This document shows positions 25,044-33,694 of a DNA stretch of 42,102 nt, piece by piece. Below the pieces are notes generated by a model, which was not told the origin of the DNA, searched no databases, and saw only the letters and a list, made by a program, of their open reading frames with translations. Source of the DNA: Emergencia sp. (GTDB lineage Bacteria > Bacillota > Clostridia > Peptostreptococcales > Anaerovoracaceae); assembly GCA_022767345.1 (NCBI GenBank), contig JALEOD010000068.1:1-42102 (forward strand), given 5' to 3'. Position 1 is the stretch's first letter. Each line of letters begins with the position of its first letter. The translations under genes and the position numbers were made by a program.

Positions 25044-26402
25044 GTGAGCAACAAAAAAGAATTTACCGGTGCACAGAAAATGATTTGTCAGATTTTGGAT
25101 CCGGGCAGTTTTATGGAAATTGGAGAGGCGGTCACTGCCAGACTGACCGACTTTTACACACCGGATACGCAGGACAAACCATCCGATGGTGTTATCACAG
25201 GATATGGAACCATCGGCGGACAGCTGGTTTATATATTCAGCCAGGATGCGGAAGTACTGGGCGGCACCTACGGCGAGATGCACGGCCAGAAAATTAACAG
25301 GCTTTATCAGCTTGCAATGAAAGCGAAAGCGCCGATTATCGGGCTTTTGGACTGCCATGGATTCCGTATTGAAGAGGGCCTTGACAGTCTGGACAAATTT
25401 GCAAGACTGTATGCGCTGCAGGCACAGGCTTCAGGTTTAATTCCGCAGATTATGGCGGTAGTCGGTATGTGCGGCGGTGGTATGTCCATCGCTGCGAATA
25501 TGGCGGACTTTGTCTTCGTGGAAAAAGAGCACGGACAGCTCTTTGTTAATTCGAGCAGTTCCATCGACCGCAGTTTTGATGAAATTGTGGATCAGGCGGA
25601 TTTTACCGATGCCAGCATGAGCTTTGATGAAATCAAAGATTCCATCAGAACTCTGGTGCACACGCTGATTCCTGCCAATACAGAAAGAAAGCCGCGTCAG
25701 AAACCGTGCAACGATGATTTAAACAGGCTTTGTCCAAATCTGGCCGGACTTTCCGGTGACGGCAGAGCGATTTTGAAAGAAATATCAGATGACGGTTTCT
25801 TCTTTGAAACCAGAAGAGATTGTGGTGAGGACATGGTAACCGGTTTTATCATGCTGGACGGCATTGTAATCGGTGCGGTGGCAAATCAGAAGTCAAAGGC
25901 CGGTACGAGAAGAATCAGCGCGGAAGGCTTTGATAAGGCCGCAACTTTTATTGAACTGTGCGACAAGTTCTCCTTCCCGATTTTGACACTGACTGATACA
26001 GAAGGTTTTGATACATCTGAGGAGCAGGAAATTTATCTGCCGAAAGCAGCAGGCCGTATGATTAAGGCGCTGACAAAGGCAAAAGCACCGAAAGTAAACC
26101 TGATTACCGGAGAAATTTATGGAAGTGCGTACAGCATTATGAACAGTAAAGGTCTGGGGGCTGATTACGTATTCATGTGGGACGGCGCAAAGGTAAACTT
26201 GATTAACGCGAAACAGGCGGTAGAAATTCTCTATCCGCAGGCGGATTCCACGTTGATTGAACAGCGTATCGCTGACTATGAAAAGAGCCACAGCAGTGCA
26301 AGAGCGCTGGCAAGACATGATTATGTAGATAGAGTCATTGATCCGGCAGACAGCAGAAAATATCTGGTCGGAGCTTTTGAAACCTTTGCTAATTTGTATT
26401 AG
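25044..26402 (+). CDS. Acyl-CoA carboxyltransferase (MmdA/12S-type) subunit
   Basis: The 452-residue product has the two-crotonase-fold layout of biotin-dependent acyl-CoA carboxyltransferases. DGVITGYGTIGGQLVYIFSQ and GGTYGEMHGQKI lie in the first half; GAVANQKSKAGTRRISAEGF, FPILTLTDTEGFD and YGSAYSIMNSKG are in the second. It is 50-60 residues shorter than usual methylmalonyl-CoA decarboxylase alpha chains, so its acyl-CoA is uncertain. The start is GTG at 25044, overlapping a four-codon frame ATG-AAA-TCG-TGA; no ATG start fits. It opens an operon that also encodes a biotin carrier, the sodium pump and a second, pyruvate/oxaloacetate-type transferase. Confidence 0.82.
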   Translation: MSNKKEFTGAQKMICQILDPGSFMEIGEAVTARLTDFYTPDTQDKPSDGVITGYGTIGGQLVYIFSQDAEVLGGTYGEMHGQKINRLYQLAMKAKAPIIGLLDCHGFRIEEGLDSLDKFARLYALQAQASGLIPQIMAVVGMCGGGMSIAANMADFVFVEKEHGQLFVNSSSSIDRSFDEIVDQADFTDASMSFDEIKDSIRTLVHTLIPANTERKPRQKPCNDDLNRLCPNLAGLSGDGRAILKEISDDGFFFETRRDCGEDMVTGFIMLDGIVIGAVANQKSKAGTRRISAEGFDKAATFIELCDKFSFPILTLTDTEGFDTSEEQEIYLPKAAGRMIKALTKAKAPKVNLITGEIYGSAYSIMNSKGLGADYVFMWDGAKVNLINAKQAVEILYPQADSTLIEQRIADYEKSHSSARALARHDYVDRVIDPADSRKYLVGAFETFANLY

Positions 26403-26413
26403 GGAGGACGTCA

Positions 26414-26758
26414 ATGACAATCGCAGAAATATTTTCAAAAGCAGGGATGAATACGCTGCTTGGTATGGGCACCGTGTTTGTCATGCTGATTTTAATCAGC
26501 TGCATTATTTCCCTGTTCAGATTCATACCGGAGCCGGGAGCTTCTAAAAAGCAGAAAGAAAAAACGGCGAAAGCATCCGCAGCAAATGGCGCGGCGCCTG
26601 CTGCAGTGCCGCCAGGCGCCAGTCAGGATGACGGTGTTCTCATTGCGGTTATCACTGCTGCCATCGCAGCGTCAAAAGCCGCCGAAAACAGCACGGCGTC
26701 TTCTGAAGAAAACGAAGGCGAATATATTGTTCGGTCTATTAAGAGAAGAGGAAAGTAA
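26414..26758 (+). CDS. OadG-like gamma/delta subunit of a sodium-pump decarboxylase
   Basis: The 114-residue product has one N-terminal transmembrane helix (about residues 13-36, NTLLGMGTVFVMLILISC) followed by a charged and Ala/Pro-rich linker and a C-terminal YIVRSIKRRGK. This is the OadG/MmdD plan: a single-pass subunit that ties the soluble transferase to the membrane pump. The helix with its GMGTVFVML pattern is the family hallmark. GGGAGG precedes the ATG, 11 bases after the carboxyltransferase stop. Confidence 0.85.
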   Translation: MTIAEIFSKAGMNTLLGMGTVFVMLILISCIISLFRFIPEPGASKKQKEKTAKASAANGAAPAAVPPGASQDDGVLIAVITAAIAASKAAENSTASSEENEGEYIVRSIKRRGK

Positions 26759-26770
26759 GAGAGGAAAACC

Positions 26771-27136
26771 ATGGAAACATATATGATCAAAGTCAATGGA
26801 GTGACATACGAAGTAGAAGTAGAGAAGAAGAGCACAGGTACGGCACCGGTAGCACAGCCTGCAGTCTCAGCCGCAGCGCCTGCACCTGCTCCATCTGTTT
26901 CAGCAGCTTCTCCTGCCGGAGAAGGGGAAGCCGTAACCACAGGAACTGCGGGAAAAGTATGGAAAATCTCCGCAAAAGTGGGCGATAACCTGAAAAAAGG
27001 CGACACGATTCTGATTCTGGAGGCAATGAAAATGGAAATTCCGGTAGTAGCGCCGAGAGACGGCAAGCTGACTTCCATTACTGTTGCAGAGGGAGACAGT
27101 GTAGAGTCCGGACAGACTGTAGCAACCATTGCATAG
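26771..27136 (+). CDS. Biotin carrier subunit
   Basis: The 121-residue protein has a short N-terminal beta segment (MIKVNGVTYEVEVEK), an Ala/Pro-rich flexible linker (about residues 24-50) and a biotinyl domain with the AMKME motif. The biotin would sit on Lys87. It is the MmdC/1.3S-type mobile carrier that moves the carboxyl group from a transferase to the membrane pump. One carrier appears to serve both transferases of the operon. Confidence 0.95.
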   Translation: METYMIKVNGVTYEVEVEKKSTGTAPVAQPAVSAAAPAPAPSVSAASPAGEGEAVTTGTAGKVWKISAKVGDNLKKGDTILILEAMKMEIPVVAPRDGKLTSITVAEGDSVESGQTVATIA

Positions 27137-27151
27137 ATGTAGAGGAAAAAC

Positions 27152-28276
27152 ATGGAATATATTATTACAACATTAGGAAATTTAATCCACCAGACCGCCT
27201 TCTTTGATTTGACCATAGGCAATTTGGTAATGCTCGCGGTGGCGTGTGGATTCTTATACTTAGCTATTGCCAAGCAGTACGAACCGCTGTTGCTGCTGCC
27301 GATTTCTTTCGGCATGCTGCTTGTCAATATTTATCCTCCTATCATGGAAGAAGGGGGACTGCTCCACTACTTCTACATGCTGGATGAGTGGACGATTCTG
27401 CCGTCGCTCATATTTCTGGGCGTTGGCGCACTGACAGACTTCGGGCCGCTGATTGCAAATCCAAAGAGTTTCCTCTTGGGTGCGGCGGCACAATTCGGAA
27501 TCTTTGGCGCATATATGCTCGCTATGTTAATCGGGTTCAATGACATGGCAGCAGCTGCGATTGCCATCATCGGCGGAGCCGACGGCCCGACTTCTATATT
27601 TTTAGCGATGAAGCTTCACCAGACTGACATTATGGGACCGATTGCAGTAGCAGCATACTCCTACATGTCGCTGGTTCCAATCATCCAACCTCCTATTATG
27701 CGAGCGCTGACTACAAAGGAAGAGCGTTCTATCAAAATGGAACAGCTTCGTCCGGTTTCCAAGAGAGAAAGAATTCTTTTTCCTATTGTAGTCACCATCG
27801 TCGTGTGCGGCCTGCTGCCGTCCACTACGCCGCTTGTAGGAATGCTCATGCTGGGAAATCTCTTTAGAGAAAGCGGCGTTGTAAGACAGCTGACAGAAAC
27901 AGCTTCCAACGCGCTGATGTATATCGTTGTAATTTTGCTGGGAACTTCCGTAGGCGCTACCACAAGCGCAGAGGCGTTCCTCAACTGGGATACACTGAAA
28001 ATCGTAGGCGTAGGTCTTGCGGCATTCTGCTTTGGCACAGCTGCAGGGGTACTCTTTGGAAAACTGATGTGCAAGCTTTCCGGCGGAAAAATCAATCCGC
28101 TCATCGGCTCAGCAGGCGTTTCCGCAGTACCGATGGCTGCTCGTGTATCACAGAAAGTAGGCGCAGAGGAAGATCCGACCAACTTCCTGCTCATGCACGC
28201 TATGGGACCTAACGTAGCAGGCGTAATCGGCACAGCCGTTGCAGCAGGTGTATTTATGGCAATCTTCGGCGTATAA
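27152..28276 (+). CDS. oadB: Sodium-pumping decarboxylase beta subunit (OadB/MmdB)
   Basis: The 374-residue membrane protein decarboxylates carboxybiotin and moves sodium ions outward. It has about nine hydrophobic segments and the family signature GGADGPTS near residue 140, which holds the Asp essential for sodium transport in the Klebsiella enzyme. Another signature is ISFGMLLVNIYPP near the start, and GPNVAGVIGTAVAAG closes the protein. It follows the biotin carrier by 15 bases. Confidence 0.95.
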   Translation: MEYIITTLGNLIHQTAFFDLTIGNLVMLAVACGFLYLAIAKQYEPLLLLPISFGMLLVNIYPPIMEEGGLLHYFYMLDEWTILPSLIFLGVGALTDFGPLIANPKSFLLGAAAQFGIFGAYMLAMLIGFNDMAAAAIAIIGGADGPTSIFLAMKLHQTDIMGPIAVAAYSYMSLVPIIQPPIMRALTTKEERSIKMEQLRPVSKRERILFPIVVTIVVCGLLPSTTPLVGMLMLGNLFRESGVVRQLTETASNALMYIVVILLGTSVGATTSAEAFLNWDTLKIVGVGLAAFCFGTAAGVLFGKLMCKLSGGKINPLIGSAGVSAVPMAARVSQKVGAEEDPTNFLLMHAMGPNVAGVIGTAVAAGVFMAIFGV

Positions 28277-28288
28277 AGGAGTAATAAA

Positions 28289-29692
28289 ATGAGTGACAGA
28301 AAGTTAAAAATAACAGAAACCATTTTGAGAGACGCTCACCAGTCTCTCATCGCAACAAGAATGAAAACAGAAGATATGATTCCGATTTTGGAGAAGATGG
28401 ATCAGGTGGGATATCATTCCATCGAATGTTGGGGCGGTGCGACTTATGACGCTTCCCTGAGATTTCTCAATGAAGATCCATGGCAGCGTCTTCGGACTTT
28501 GCGCCGCAGAATCAAAAATACCAAGCTGCAGATGCTCCTTCGTGGACAGAATCTTCTGGGATATAGACACTATGCCGATGATGTGGTAGAATATTTCGTA
28601 CAGAAATCCATTGCAAACGGTATTGATATCATGCGTATCTTTGACGCATTTAACGATTTGCGCAATGTGGAGACTGCCGTGCGTGCCGCAAAGAAAGAGG
28701 GCGGCAACGTGCAGCTGGCAATGTCCTACACCACAGGAAGCGCATACACTTTAGACTATTGGAAAAAACTGGCCTCAGATATGGAAAGTCTTGGTGCGGA
28801 CTCAATCTGCATTAAGGATATGGCAGGCATTTTAACCCCGGACATGGCTGACCGCCTGGTAAGAGAACTGAAAACCCAGGTGAAAGTTCCCATCTCTCTG
28901 CACAGTCACTGCACCAGCGGCGTCGCGCCGATTACTTATGTAAAAGGTGTGGAAGCAGGCTGCGATGTGATTGATACAGCAATTTCCCCATTCTCTATGG
29001 GAACCAGTCAGCCGGCAACCGAGGTTATGGTGGCAACCTTTGCGGGGACACCATACGACACAGGTCTTGACCAAAATCTTCTGGCAGAGATTGCAGACTA
29101 CTTCAGACCGCTCCGTGACAGCTCTATTGCAAGCGGACTTCTCGACCCGAAGATGCTGACCGTCGATGTAAAAACGCTGCTCTATCAGGTGCCGGGCGGT
29201 ATGCTGTCCAATCTGGTTTCTCAGCTGAAAGAGCAGGGTGCAGAGGATAGATTTTACGAGGTGCTGGAAGAAATTCCAAAGGTTCGCGCGGACCTTGGAG
29301 AACCGCCTCTGGTAACGCCGTCTTCTCAGATTGTGGGAACCCAGGCGGTACTCAACGTGCTGACCGGAGAGCGCTATAAAATCATGTCACAGGAAACAAA
29401 GGCGATTTTACACGGTGATTATGGAAGAACCGTAAAGCCGTTTAACCCGGAAGTGCAGAGAAAGGCCATCGGTGACGCAAAGCCGATTACCTGCCGTCCG
29501 GCAGATTTGCTGGAGCCGGAACTGGAGACCTTAGAAAAAGAAATTTCCGTGTTCAAAACTCAGGACGAAGATGTACTGTCCTACGCACTGTTCCCAAAGG
29601 TGGCAACAGAGTATTTCAAGTACAGGGACGCAAAGGCGCATAAAATCGATCCGGATAAATATGATTTGACAAACAGAGCCTATCCGGTATAA
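28289..29692 (+). CDS. oadA: Oxaloacetate decarboxylase-type carboxyltransferase without biotin domain (OadA/5S)
   Basis: The 467-residue product has the pyruvate/oxaloacetate carboxyltransferase TIM barrel: ETILRDAHQSL at the start, ECWGGATYDASLRF, MRIFDAFNDLRN, CIKDMAGILTP and the metal-binding HSHCTSG near residue 210. It ends before a biotin domain would begin, as in the 5S subunit of transcarboxylase. The biotin is supplied by the separate carrier. With the upstream acyl-CoA transferase the set could act as a transcarboxylase between an acyl-CoA and pyruvate, or as an oxaloacetate decarboxylase that pumps sodium. Confidence 0.92.
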   Translation: MSDRKLKITETILRDAHQSLIATRMKTEDMIPILEKMDQVGYHSIECWGGATYDASLRFLNEDPWQRLRTLRRRIKNTKLQMLLRGQNLLGYRHYADDVVEYFVQKSIANGIDIMRIFDAFNDLRNVETAVRAAKKEGGNVQLAMSYTTGSAYTLDYWKKLASDMESLGADSICIKDMAGILTPDMADRLVRELKTQVKVPISLHSHCTSGVAPITYVKGVEAGCDVIDTAISPFSMGTSQPATEVMVATFAGTPYDTGLDQNLLAEIADYFRPLRDSSIASGLLDPKMLTVDVKTLLYQVPGGMLSNLVSQLKEQGAEDRFYEVLEEIPKVRADLGEPPLVTPSSQIVGTQAVLNVLTGERYKIMSQETKAILHGDYGRTVKPFNPEVQRKAIGDAKPITCRPADLLEPELETLEKEISVFKTQDEDVLSYALFPKVATEYFKYRDAKAHKIDPDKYDLTNRAYPV

Positions 29693-29741
29693 CATAGAAA
29701 GCATATAGTAAAGATAGAAATTTTTAGGAGGTATGTGCGAA

Positions 29742-30980
29742 ATGATTATGGCACAGCAAAATGGAAGAAAAACCATTGGAGCACCAGATAAGCTCTTCGG
29801 TGTTTCTTCCAAAGCAAAAGCAAGAATTGCAGAAAAAGGAAAAGAGAATGTAATCGATTCCACCATCGGTGTGCTGCTCAATGATGAAGGAAAGCTGGTT
29901 GTTCTGGAATCTGTAATGGAATGTATCAGAGACCTGCAGCCGGAAGATTACGCGGCTTACGCGCCGATTCTGGGGCTGCCTGAATACAGAGAAGCAGTAA
30001 AGAAGGCTGTTTTCATGGACGATATGCCGGAGGGCGTATTTGTAGAAAGCTGCTATACACCGGGCGGCACCGGCTCCATCAGAAATGCCATTTCCGCATA
30101 TACAGCGTTCGGAGATAAAATTCTGGTCAGTGACTGGCACTGGAATCCGTATAATCTGATAGCTGCTGAAATCGGCCGCAGCGTTTCTACTTACAGACTC
30201 TTTAACGAAGAATTGAAGTTTGACAGCGCGTCCTTTGAGAAAGAACTGGCAGCGATTTTAGCAGAGCAGGATGAAACCCTGATTATTATCAATACGCCGG
30301 CACACAATCCAACCGGCTATACTTTCACAGAGGAAGACTGGAATCAGGTGCTGGCTGTGCTGAATTCTTACGAAGGAAAAGGCAAAAAGATTGCCCTGCT
30401 GGTCGATATCGCATATCTGGACTTCTCCGGCGACGCAGTGGAATACAGATTTTTCTTGAAGAAACTGGCAGGTCTTCCTGCGCACATTCTGCCGCTGATT
30501 GCGTTCAGTGCGTCTAAGGGTTACACCATGTACGGCATGCGCTGCGGCGCGCTTTTGTGCATGGCACAGACCACTGAAGTTGCAAAGGAATTCGTGGATG
30601 TCATGAGCGTAGAATGCAGAGCATCCTGGTCCAACGGCAACAGAGCTGCTATGAAGGTTCTGGCAAACATCGTGGAGGATCCTGCGCTGATGGCGAAGGT
30701 AACGGAAGAAAGAGAACACTATTTGCAGATTTTGAGAAGACGCGGCGCAATCTTTATGGAAGAAGCCGAAAAAGCACGTCTGACAGCTTGCCCTTACGAC
30801 AGCGGATTCTTTATCACAATTCCTTGTGAAAAGCCGGAAGCAGCAGGTGAACTGCTGCAGGAAATGGATATTTTCTGCATTCCGATGGGCGGAGGAATTC
30901 GTGTATCCGTAGCTTCCAACACAGAAGCTGAGTGTAGAGTAATGCCTGCAAAAATTAAAGAAGCAATCACCAAAGCATAA
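29742..30980 (+). CDS. Pyridoxal-phosphate aminotransferase, class I/II (aspartate or aromatic type)
   Basis: The 412-residue enzyme has TPGGTGSIRNAI in the cofactor phosphate region, NTPAHNPTGYTF with the conserved Asn-Pro-Thr-Gly, and the Schiff-base lysine 259 in SASKGYTMYGMRCG. The ATG at 29742 is chosen because it lies ten bases after AGGAGG; the in-frame ATG at 29733 is only one base away from it and too near. It follows the oxaloacetate-type transferase by 49 bases with no terminator, so aspartate plus a keto acid to oxaloacetate is an attractive role. The lysine-proximal sequence does not exclude tyrosine or other substrates. Confidence 0.85.
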   Translation: MIMAQQNGRKTIGAPDKLFGVSSKAKARIAEKGKENVIDSTIGVLLNDEGKLVVLESVMECIRDLQPEDYAAYAPILGLPEYREAVKKAVFMDDMPEGVFVESCYTPGGTGSIRNAISAYTAFGDKILVSDWHWNPYNLIAAEIGRSVSTYRLFNEELKFDSASFEKELAAILAEQDETLIIINTPAHNPTGYTFTEEDWNQVLAVLNSYEGKGKKIALLVDIAYLDFSGDAVEYRFFLKKLAGLPAHILPLIAFSASKGYTMYGMRCGALLCMAQTTEVAKEFVDVMSVECRASWSNGNRAAMKVLANIVEDPALMAKVTEEREHYLQILRRRGAIFMEEAEKARLTACPYDSGFFITIPCEKPEAAGELLQEMDIFCIPMGGGIRVSVASNTEAECRVMPAKIKEAITKA

Positions 30981-31003
30981 TAATAGTTCCTAATAATCGA
31001 AAG

Positions 31004-31044
31004 CAGAACCTAAAAAGTTTTTCAACTTTTGGGTTCTGTTTTTT
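31004..31044 (+). terminator. Rho-independent terminator
   Basis: CAGAACC (31004-31010) pairs with GGTTCTG (31032-31038), enclosing AAAAAGTT/AACTTTT, then six T. It ends the decarboxylase-aminotransferase run. Confidence 0.9.
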
Positions 31045-31094
31045 GTGGAGTTGTGGTATAGTTAGTATTGAAATTTGATGAAGGCAGGAGTTTT

Positions 31095-31523
31095 ATGAGA
31101 AACTTAGATGATATTGATATTAAGATTTTGAATCAGCTTAGAAAGAATGCGCGTACACCGATGAAGGAGCTGTCAGCTCTGGTATATCTGACAACCCCTG
31201 CGGTTTCCGCCCGAATCGATAAACTGGAAAAGGACGGCTATATCAAAGGCTACCACGCCAATCTGGATTTGGAGAAACTGGGTTATGGAATCAAGGCGTT
31301 CATCATGATTACTGTGGAGCCGGAGGATTGTCCGAAATTTTATGACTTTGTCAAGTCGGAGAAAAGCGTGCTGGAATGCAATCACATCACAGGACCGTAT
31401 TCTATGATTTTAAAGGTGGTCTTTTCCTCCACCAGTCTTTTGGACGAGTTCCTCGGAAAACTGCAGGTCTTTGGAAAGACTGAAACGCAGGTGGTCTTTT
31501 CTACCGCTCTGGAAAGGCATTGA
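31095..31523 (+). CDS. Lrp/AsnC family transcriptional regulator
   Basis: The 142-residue protein has an N-terminal winged helix (DIKILNQLRKNARTPMKELS then TPAVSARIDKLEKDGYI) and a C-terminal amino-acid-sensing RAM domain (ITVEPEDC, then ECNHITGPYSMILKV). Lrp proteins form octamers and respond to amino acids such as leucine. The ATG at 31095 is favoured over one at 31068 because GCAGGAG lies just before it and the shorter length fits. It follows the aminotransferase and may regulate it. It is transcribed alone, with a terminator on each side. Confidence 0.92.
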   Translation: MRNLDDIDIKILNQLRKNARTPMKELSALVYLTTPAVSARIDKLEKDGYIKGYHANLDLEKLGYGIKAFIMITVEPEDCPKFYDFVKSEKSVLECNHITGPYSMILKVVFSSTSLLDEFLGKLQVFGKTETQVVFSTALERH

Positions 31524-31546
31524 CTGAATCAGGATTTTGAGATGAT

Positions 31547-31585
31547 AAGAACCGTTTGCAGCTGAACTGCCTCGCGGTTCTTTTT
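31547..31585 (+). terminator. Rho-independent terminator after the Lrp-type gene
   Basis: AAGAACCG (31547-31554) pairs with CGGTTCTT (31575-31582), with GCAG/CTGC inside and five T. Confidence 0.88.
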
Positions 31586-31594
31586 GTTTGAACG

Positions 31595-31709
31595 ATACCG
31601 CAAAAGTGTCCGGCAAAATACCACAAAATCACTCGATGAAATACCACAAAAGTGTCCGGAAAAATACCGCAAAGTTACTCGATGAAATACCGCAAAAGTG
31701 TCCGATTTT
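31595..31709 (+). repeat. Five 23-base tandem repeats, two alternating types
   Basis: Units begin with ATACCRCAAA at 31595, 31618, 31641, 31664 and 31687, exactly 23 bases apart. Odd units continue AAGTGTCCGG; even units carry ACTCGATGAA, so the longer period is 46 bases. The array ends two bases before the -35 of the ATPase promoter. An open frame on the minus strand is only a read-through of the repeat. The spacing of about two helical turns suits a row of protein-binding sites. Confidence 0.8.
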
Positions 31710-31711
31710 GC

Positions 31712-31740
31712 TTGACTTTTTTGAAGAAGTAGAGTAGACT
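31712..31740 (+). promoter_or_regulatory. Promoter of the DUF4143 ATPase gene
   Basis: TTGACT (31712-31717), 17 bases, TAGACT (31735-31740), directly after the 23-base repeat array. Confidence 0.7.
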
Positions 31741-31757
31741 TGAATTGAGGTGAAAGC

Positions 31758-33047
31758 ATGAAAAATCAATATCTTCCAAGAATTATAGATGATGTTTTAG
31801 ATGAATATCTGGACGCTTTTGGAGCAGTGCTTATTGTAGGCCCAAAATGGTGCGGAAAAACGACATCTGCTGAACAGGCAGCAGCAAGCATTATTAAGCT
31901 GCAGGATAGGAAACGGTCAAGACAGTATATGATGATAGCGGAATTGAATCCTGCAAAGCTTTTGGAGGGTGAAGCACCAAGATTAATCGATGAATGGCAG
32001 ATGGCTCCTGTTTTATGGGACCCTGTCAGAGATGAGGTAGATGAGCGCAGACAGTCCGGGCAGTTTATTCTGACTGGGTCCGCAGTGCCAAAGGACGATG
32101 GAATCAGTCATACGGGAACTGGCAGAATCGGTCGATTAAAGATGTATCCGATGAGTTTGTTTGAATCAGAGGAGTCCAATGGACGGATTTCTTTGCGTGA
32201 CCTGTTTGAGGGAGACGCCGATATTGATGGAATTATGTCGGACTTGGATATTGAGCACCTTGCTTTTGCGATTTGCAGAGGAGGCTGGCCCGAGACAGTA
32301 AAGAAGACCGGCAGAAGTGCGCTTTTGGCAGCGGAAGGCTATATACAGGCACTTTGCGAAACTGATATATCCCGTGTGGATACGACCTTGCGCAACCCCA
32401 AGAGAATTCGGGCAATTTTACGTGCTTATGCCAGAAATATATCCACTTTGGCAAAGAAAACGTCAATTCTTGCAGATGTGCAGGCTAACGATATGAGCTT
32501 TTCATCCAGTACCTTTTATGAGTATCTGAATGTTTTGCAGAGGCTGTTTGTGATAGAGGATATTCCTGCATGGTCACCGGCAATTCGCTCAAAATCAGCC
32601 GTTCGCTCAGGGGATAAAATTGGATTTACAGACCCGTCCCTTGCGGCCGCGGCAATGGGACTCACGCCGGAGAGAATGCTGGGTGACCTGGAATCCATGG
32701 GATTTTATTTTGAGGCACTTTGTATAAGGGATTTGAGGATTTATTCCCAGCGTCTCGGCGGAGAAGTTTCTTATTATCATGACAGATACGGCCTCGAAAG
32801 TGACTGCGTACTGCACTTGAAAGATGGACGATATGCGCTCATAGAAGTGAAACTGGGCGGCAGGCAAATTGACGAAGGCGCGGCCCATTTATTGGAGTTA
32901 AAAGCGCTGGTGCAGAAATACAACCAGAGCGGAAAGGGAAGCAAACTGGAGGAGCCGACTTTCTTAATGGTCCTTACAGGGGGAGAATTTGCATATCAGA
33001 GAAAAGATGGTGTGTACGTAGTGCCTGTTGGGTGTTTGAGAGACTGA
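31758..33047 (+). CDS. AAA+ ATPase with DUF4143 C-terminal domain
   Basis: The 429-residue protein has a Walker A GPKWCGKTT at residues 28-36, a Walker B RLIDEWQ near 77 and a FILTGSA sensor segment near 97. The DUF4143 part follows, ending in a restriction-nuclease-like core (SDCVLHLKDG then YALIEVKLG) with Asp and Glu-x-Lys residues. Proteins of this family are widespread in gut anaerobes and are of unknown function; links with defence or toxin-antitoxin systems have been suggested. GAGGTG precedes the ATG. A tandem repeat array sits directly upstream. Confidence 0.88.
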   Translation: MKNQYLPRIIDDVLDEYLDAFGAVLIVGPKWCGKTTSAEQAAASIIKLQDRKRSRQYMMIAELNPAKLLEGEAPRLIDEWQMAPVLWDPVRDEVDERRQSGQFILTGSAVPKDDGISHTGTGRIGRLKMYPMSLFESEESNGRISLRDLFEGDADIDGIMSDLDIEHLAFAICRGGWPETVKKTGRSALLAAEGYIQALCETDISRVDTTLRNPKRIRAILRAYARNISTLAKKTSILADVQANDMSFSSSTFYEYLNVLQRLFVIEDIPAWSPAIRSKSAVRSGDKIGFTDPSLAAAAMGLTPERMLGDLESMGFYFEALCIRDLRIYSQRLGGEVSYYHDRYGLESDCVLHLKDGRYALIEVKLGGRQIDEGAAHLLELKALVQKYNQSGKGSKLEEPTFLMVLTGGEFAYQRKDGVYVVPVGCLRD

Positions 33048-33156
33048 GAGTGGGCTACAATAGTGCTGATAAAACAGCTTTTGTCCAATGGCTGTAGGGA
33101 TAGAAACAGAAAATGTGAATTGTATTGAACTAATTATATAAAAGGGGGTACTACCA

Positions 33157-33522
33157 ATGAAACGAGAACTGGAATTTGGAAGATGTGGGCTTGCCTGCTG
33201 TTTATGCTCAGAAAATGTGAACTGCAGAGGATGCAATTCAGAGGATTGTCTGGGTAACGACTGGTGTAAAAACAAAAAATGTTCCCTCGAAAAAGGATAT
33301 AGTCACTGCTATGAATGTCCACAGGAATGTAGGATTGGACTTTTGAGCAAAATCAAGCCATACGGTTTTACGCAGTTCATAAAGCGGTATGGAAAAGATG
33401 AGCTGCTTGATTGCCTGGAGAGAAATGAAAAAAACGGCGTCGTTTATCATAGAGAGGGGATCAATGGTGATTACGACGACTTTGACGATGTGGAAGAATT
33501 GATAGATTTTATAAGAAAGTAG
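33157..33522 (+). CDS. Cysteine-rich DUF3795-type protein
   Basis: The 121-residue product has about thirteen Cys in its first 60 residues, in the order FGRCGLACCLCSEN, CRGCNSEDC, WCKNKKC and HCYECPQEC, as in DUF3795. The cysteines probably bind zinc or an iron-sulfur cluster. The C-terminal half is helical (FTQFIKRYGKDELLDCLE). AAAGGGGG precedes the ATG. A terminator lies 114 bases beyond its stop with repeats between. Function unknown. Confidence 0.75.
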   Translation: MKRELEFGRCGLACCLCSENVNCRGCNSEDCLGNDWCKNKKCSLEKGYSHCYECPQECRIGLLSKIKPYGFTQFIKRYGKDELLDCLERNEKNGVVYHREGINGDYDDFDDVEELIDFIRK

Positions 33523-33554
33523 ACTGCGCCGATATAAGGTGAAGAATTACAAAT

Positions 33555-33630
33555 TACATATTTTCGAGAAAAATCCCCGAAATATGTACGAAGCTCTACA
33601 TATTTTTGAAAAAAACCCTAAAAATATGTA
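33555..33630. repeat. Two 34-base palindromic units, 42 bases apart
   Basis: Units at 33555-33588 and 33597-33630 each begin TACATATTTT and end AAATATGTA; the second has eleven-base arms. They lie between the DUF3795 gene and its terminator, so they would be in the transcript as two hairpins. This is the gene-free stretch 33523-33865, together with the next entries. Confidence 0.7.
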
Positions 33631-33635
33631 CAAAC

Positions 33636-33679
33636 AAAGCTGCTGAAGGACTATTTTACTGTTCTTTTGGCAGCTTTTT
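33636..33679 (+). terminator. Rho-independent terminator
   Basis: AAAGCTGC (33636-33643) pairs with GCAGCTTT (33670-33677) and continues in T. Bases inside form a second weak stem. Confidence 0.75.
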
Positions 33680-33694
33680 CGATTTTAATAAGAT

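Noticed and set aside
31529-31759. Minus-strand frame with a repeated peptide over the 23-base repeats
   Set aside because: The repeating residues follow from the DNA repeat; no start signal and it overlaps a terminator and a good promoter.
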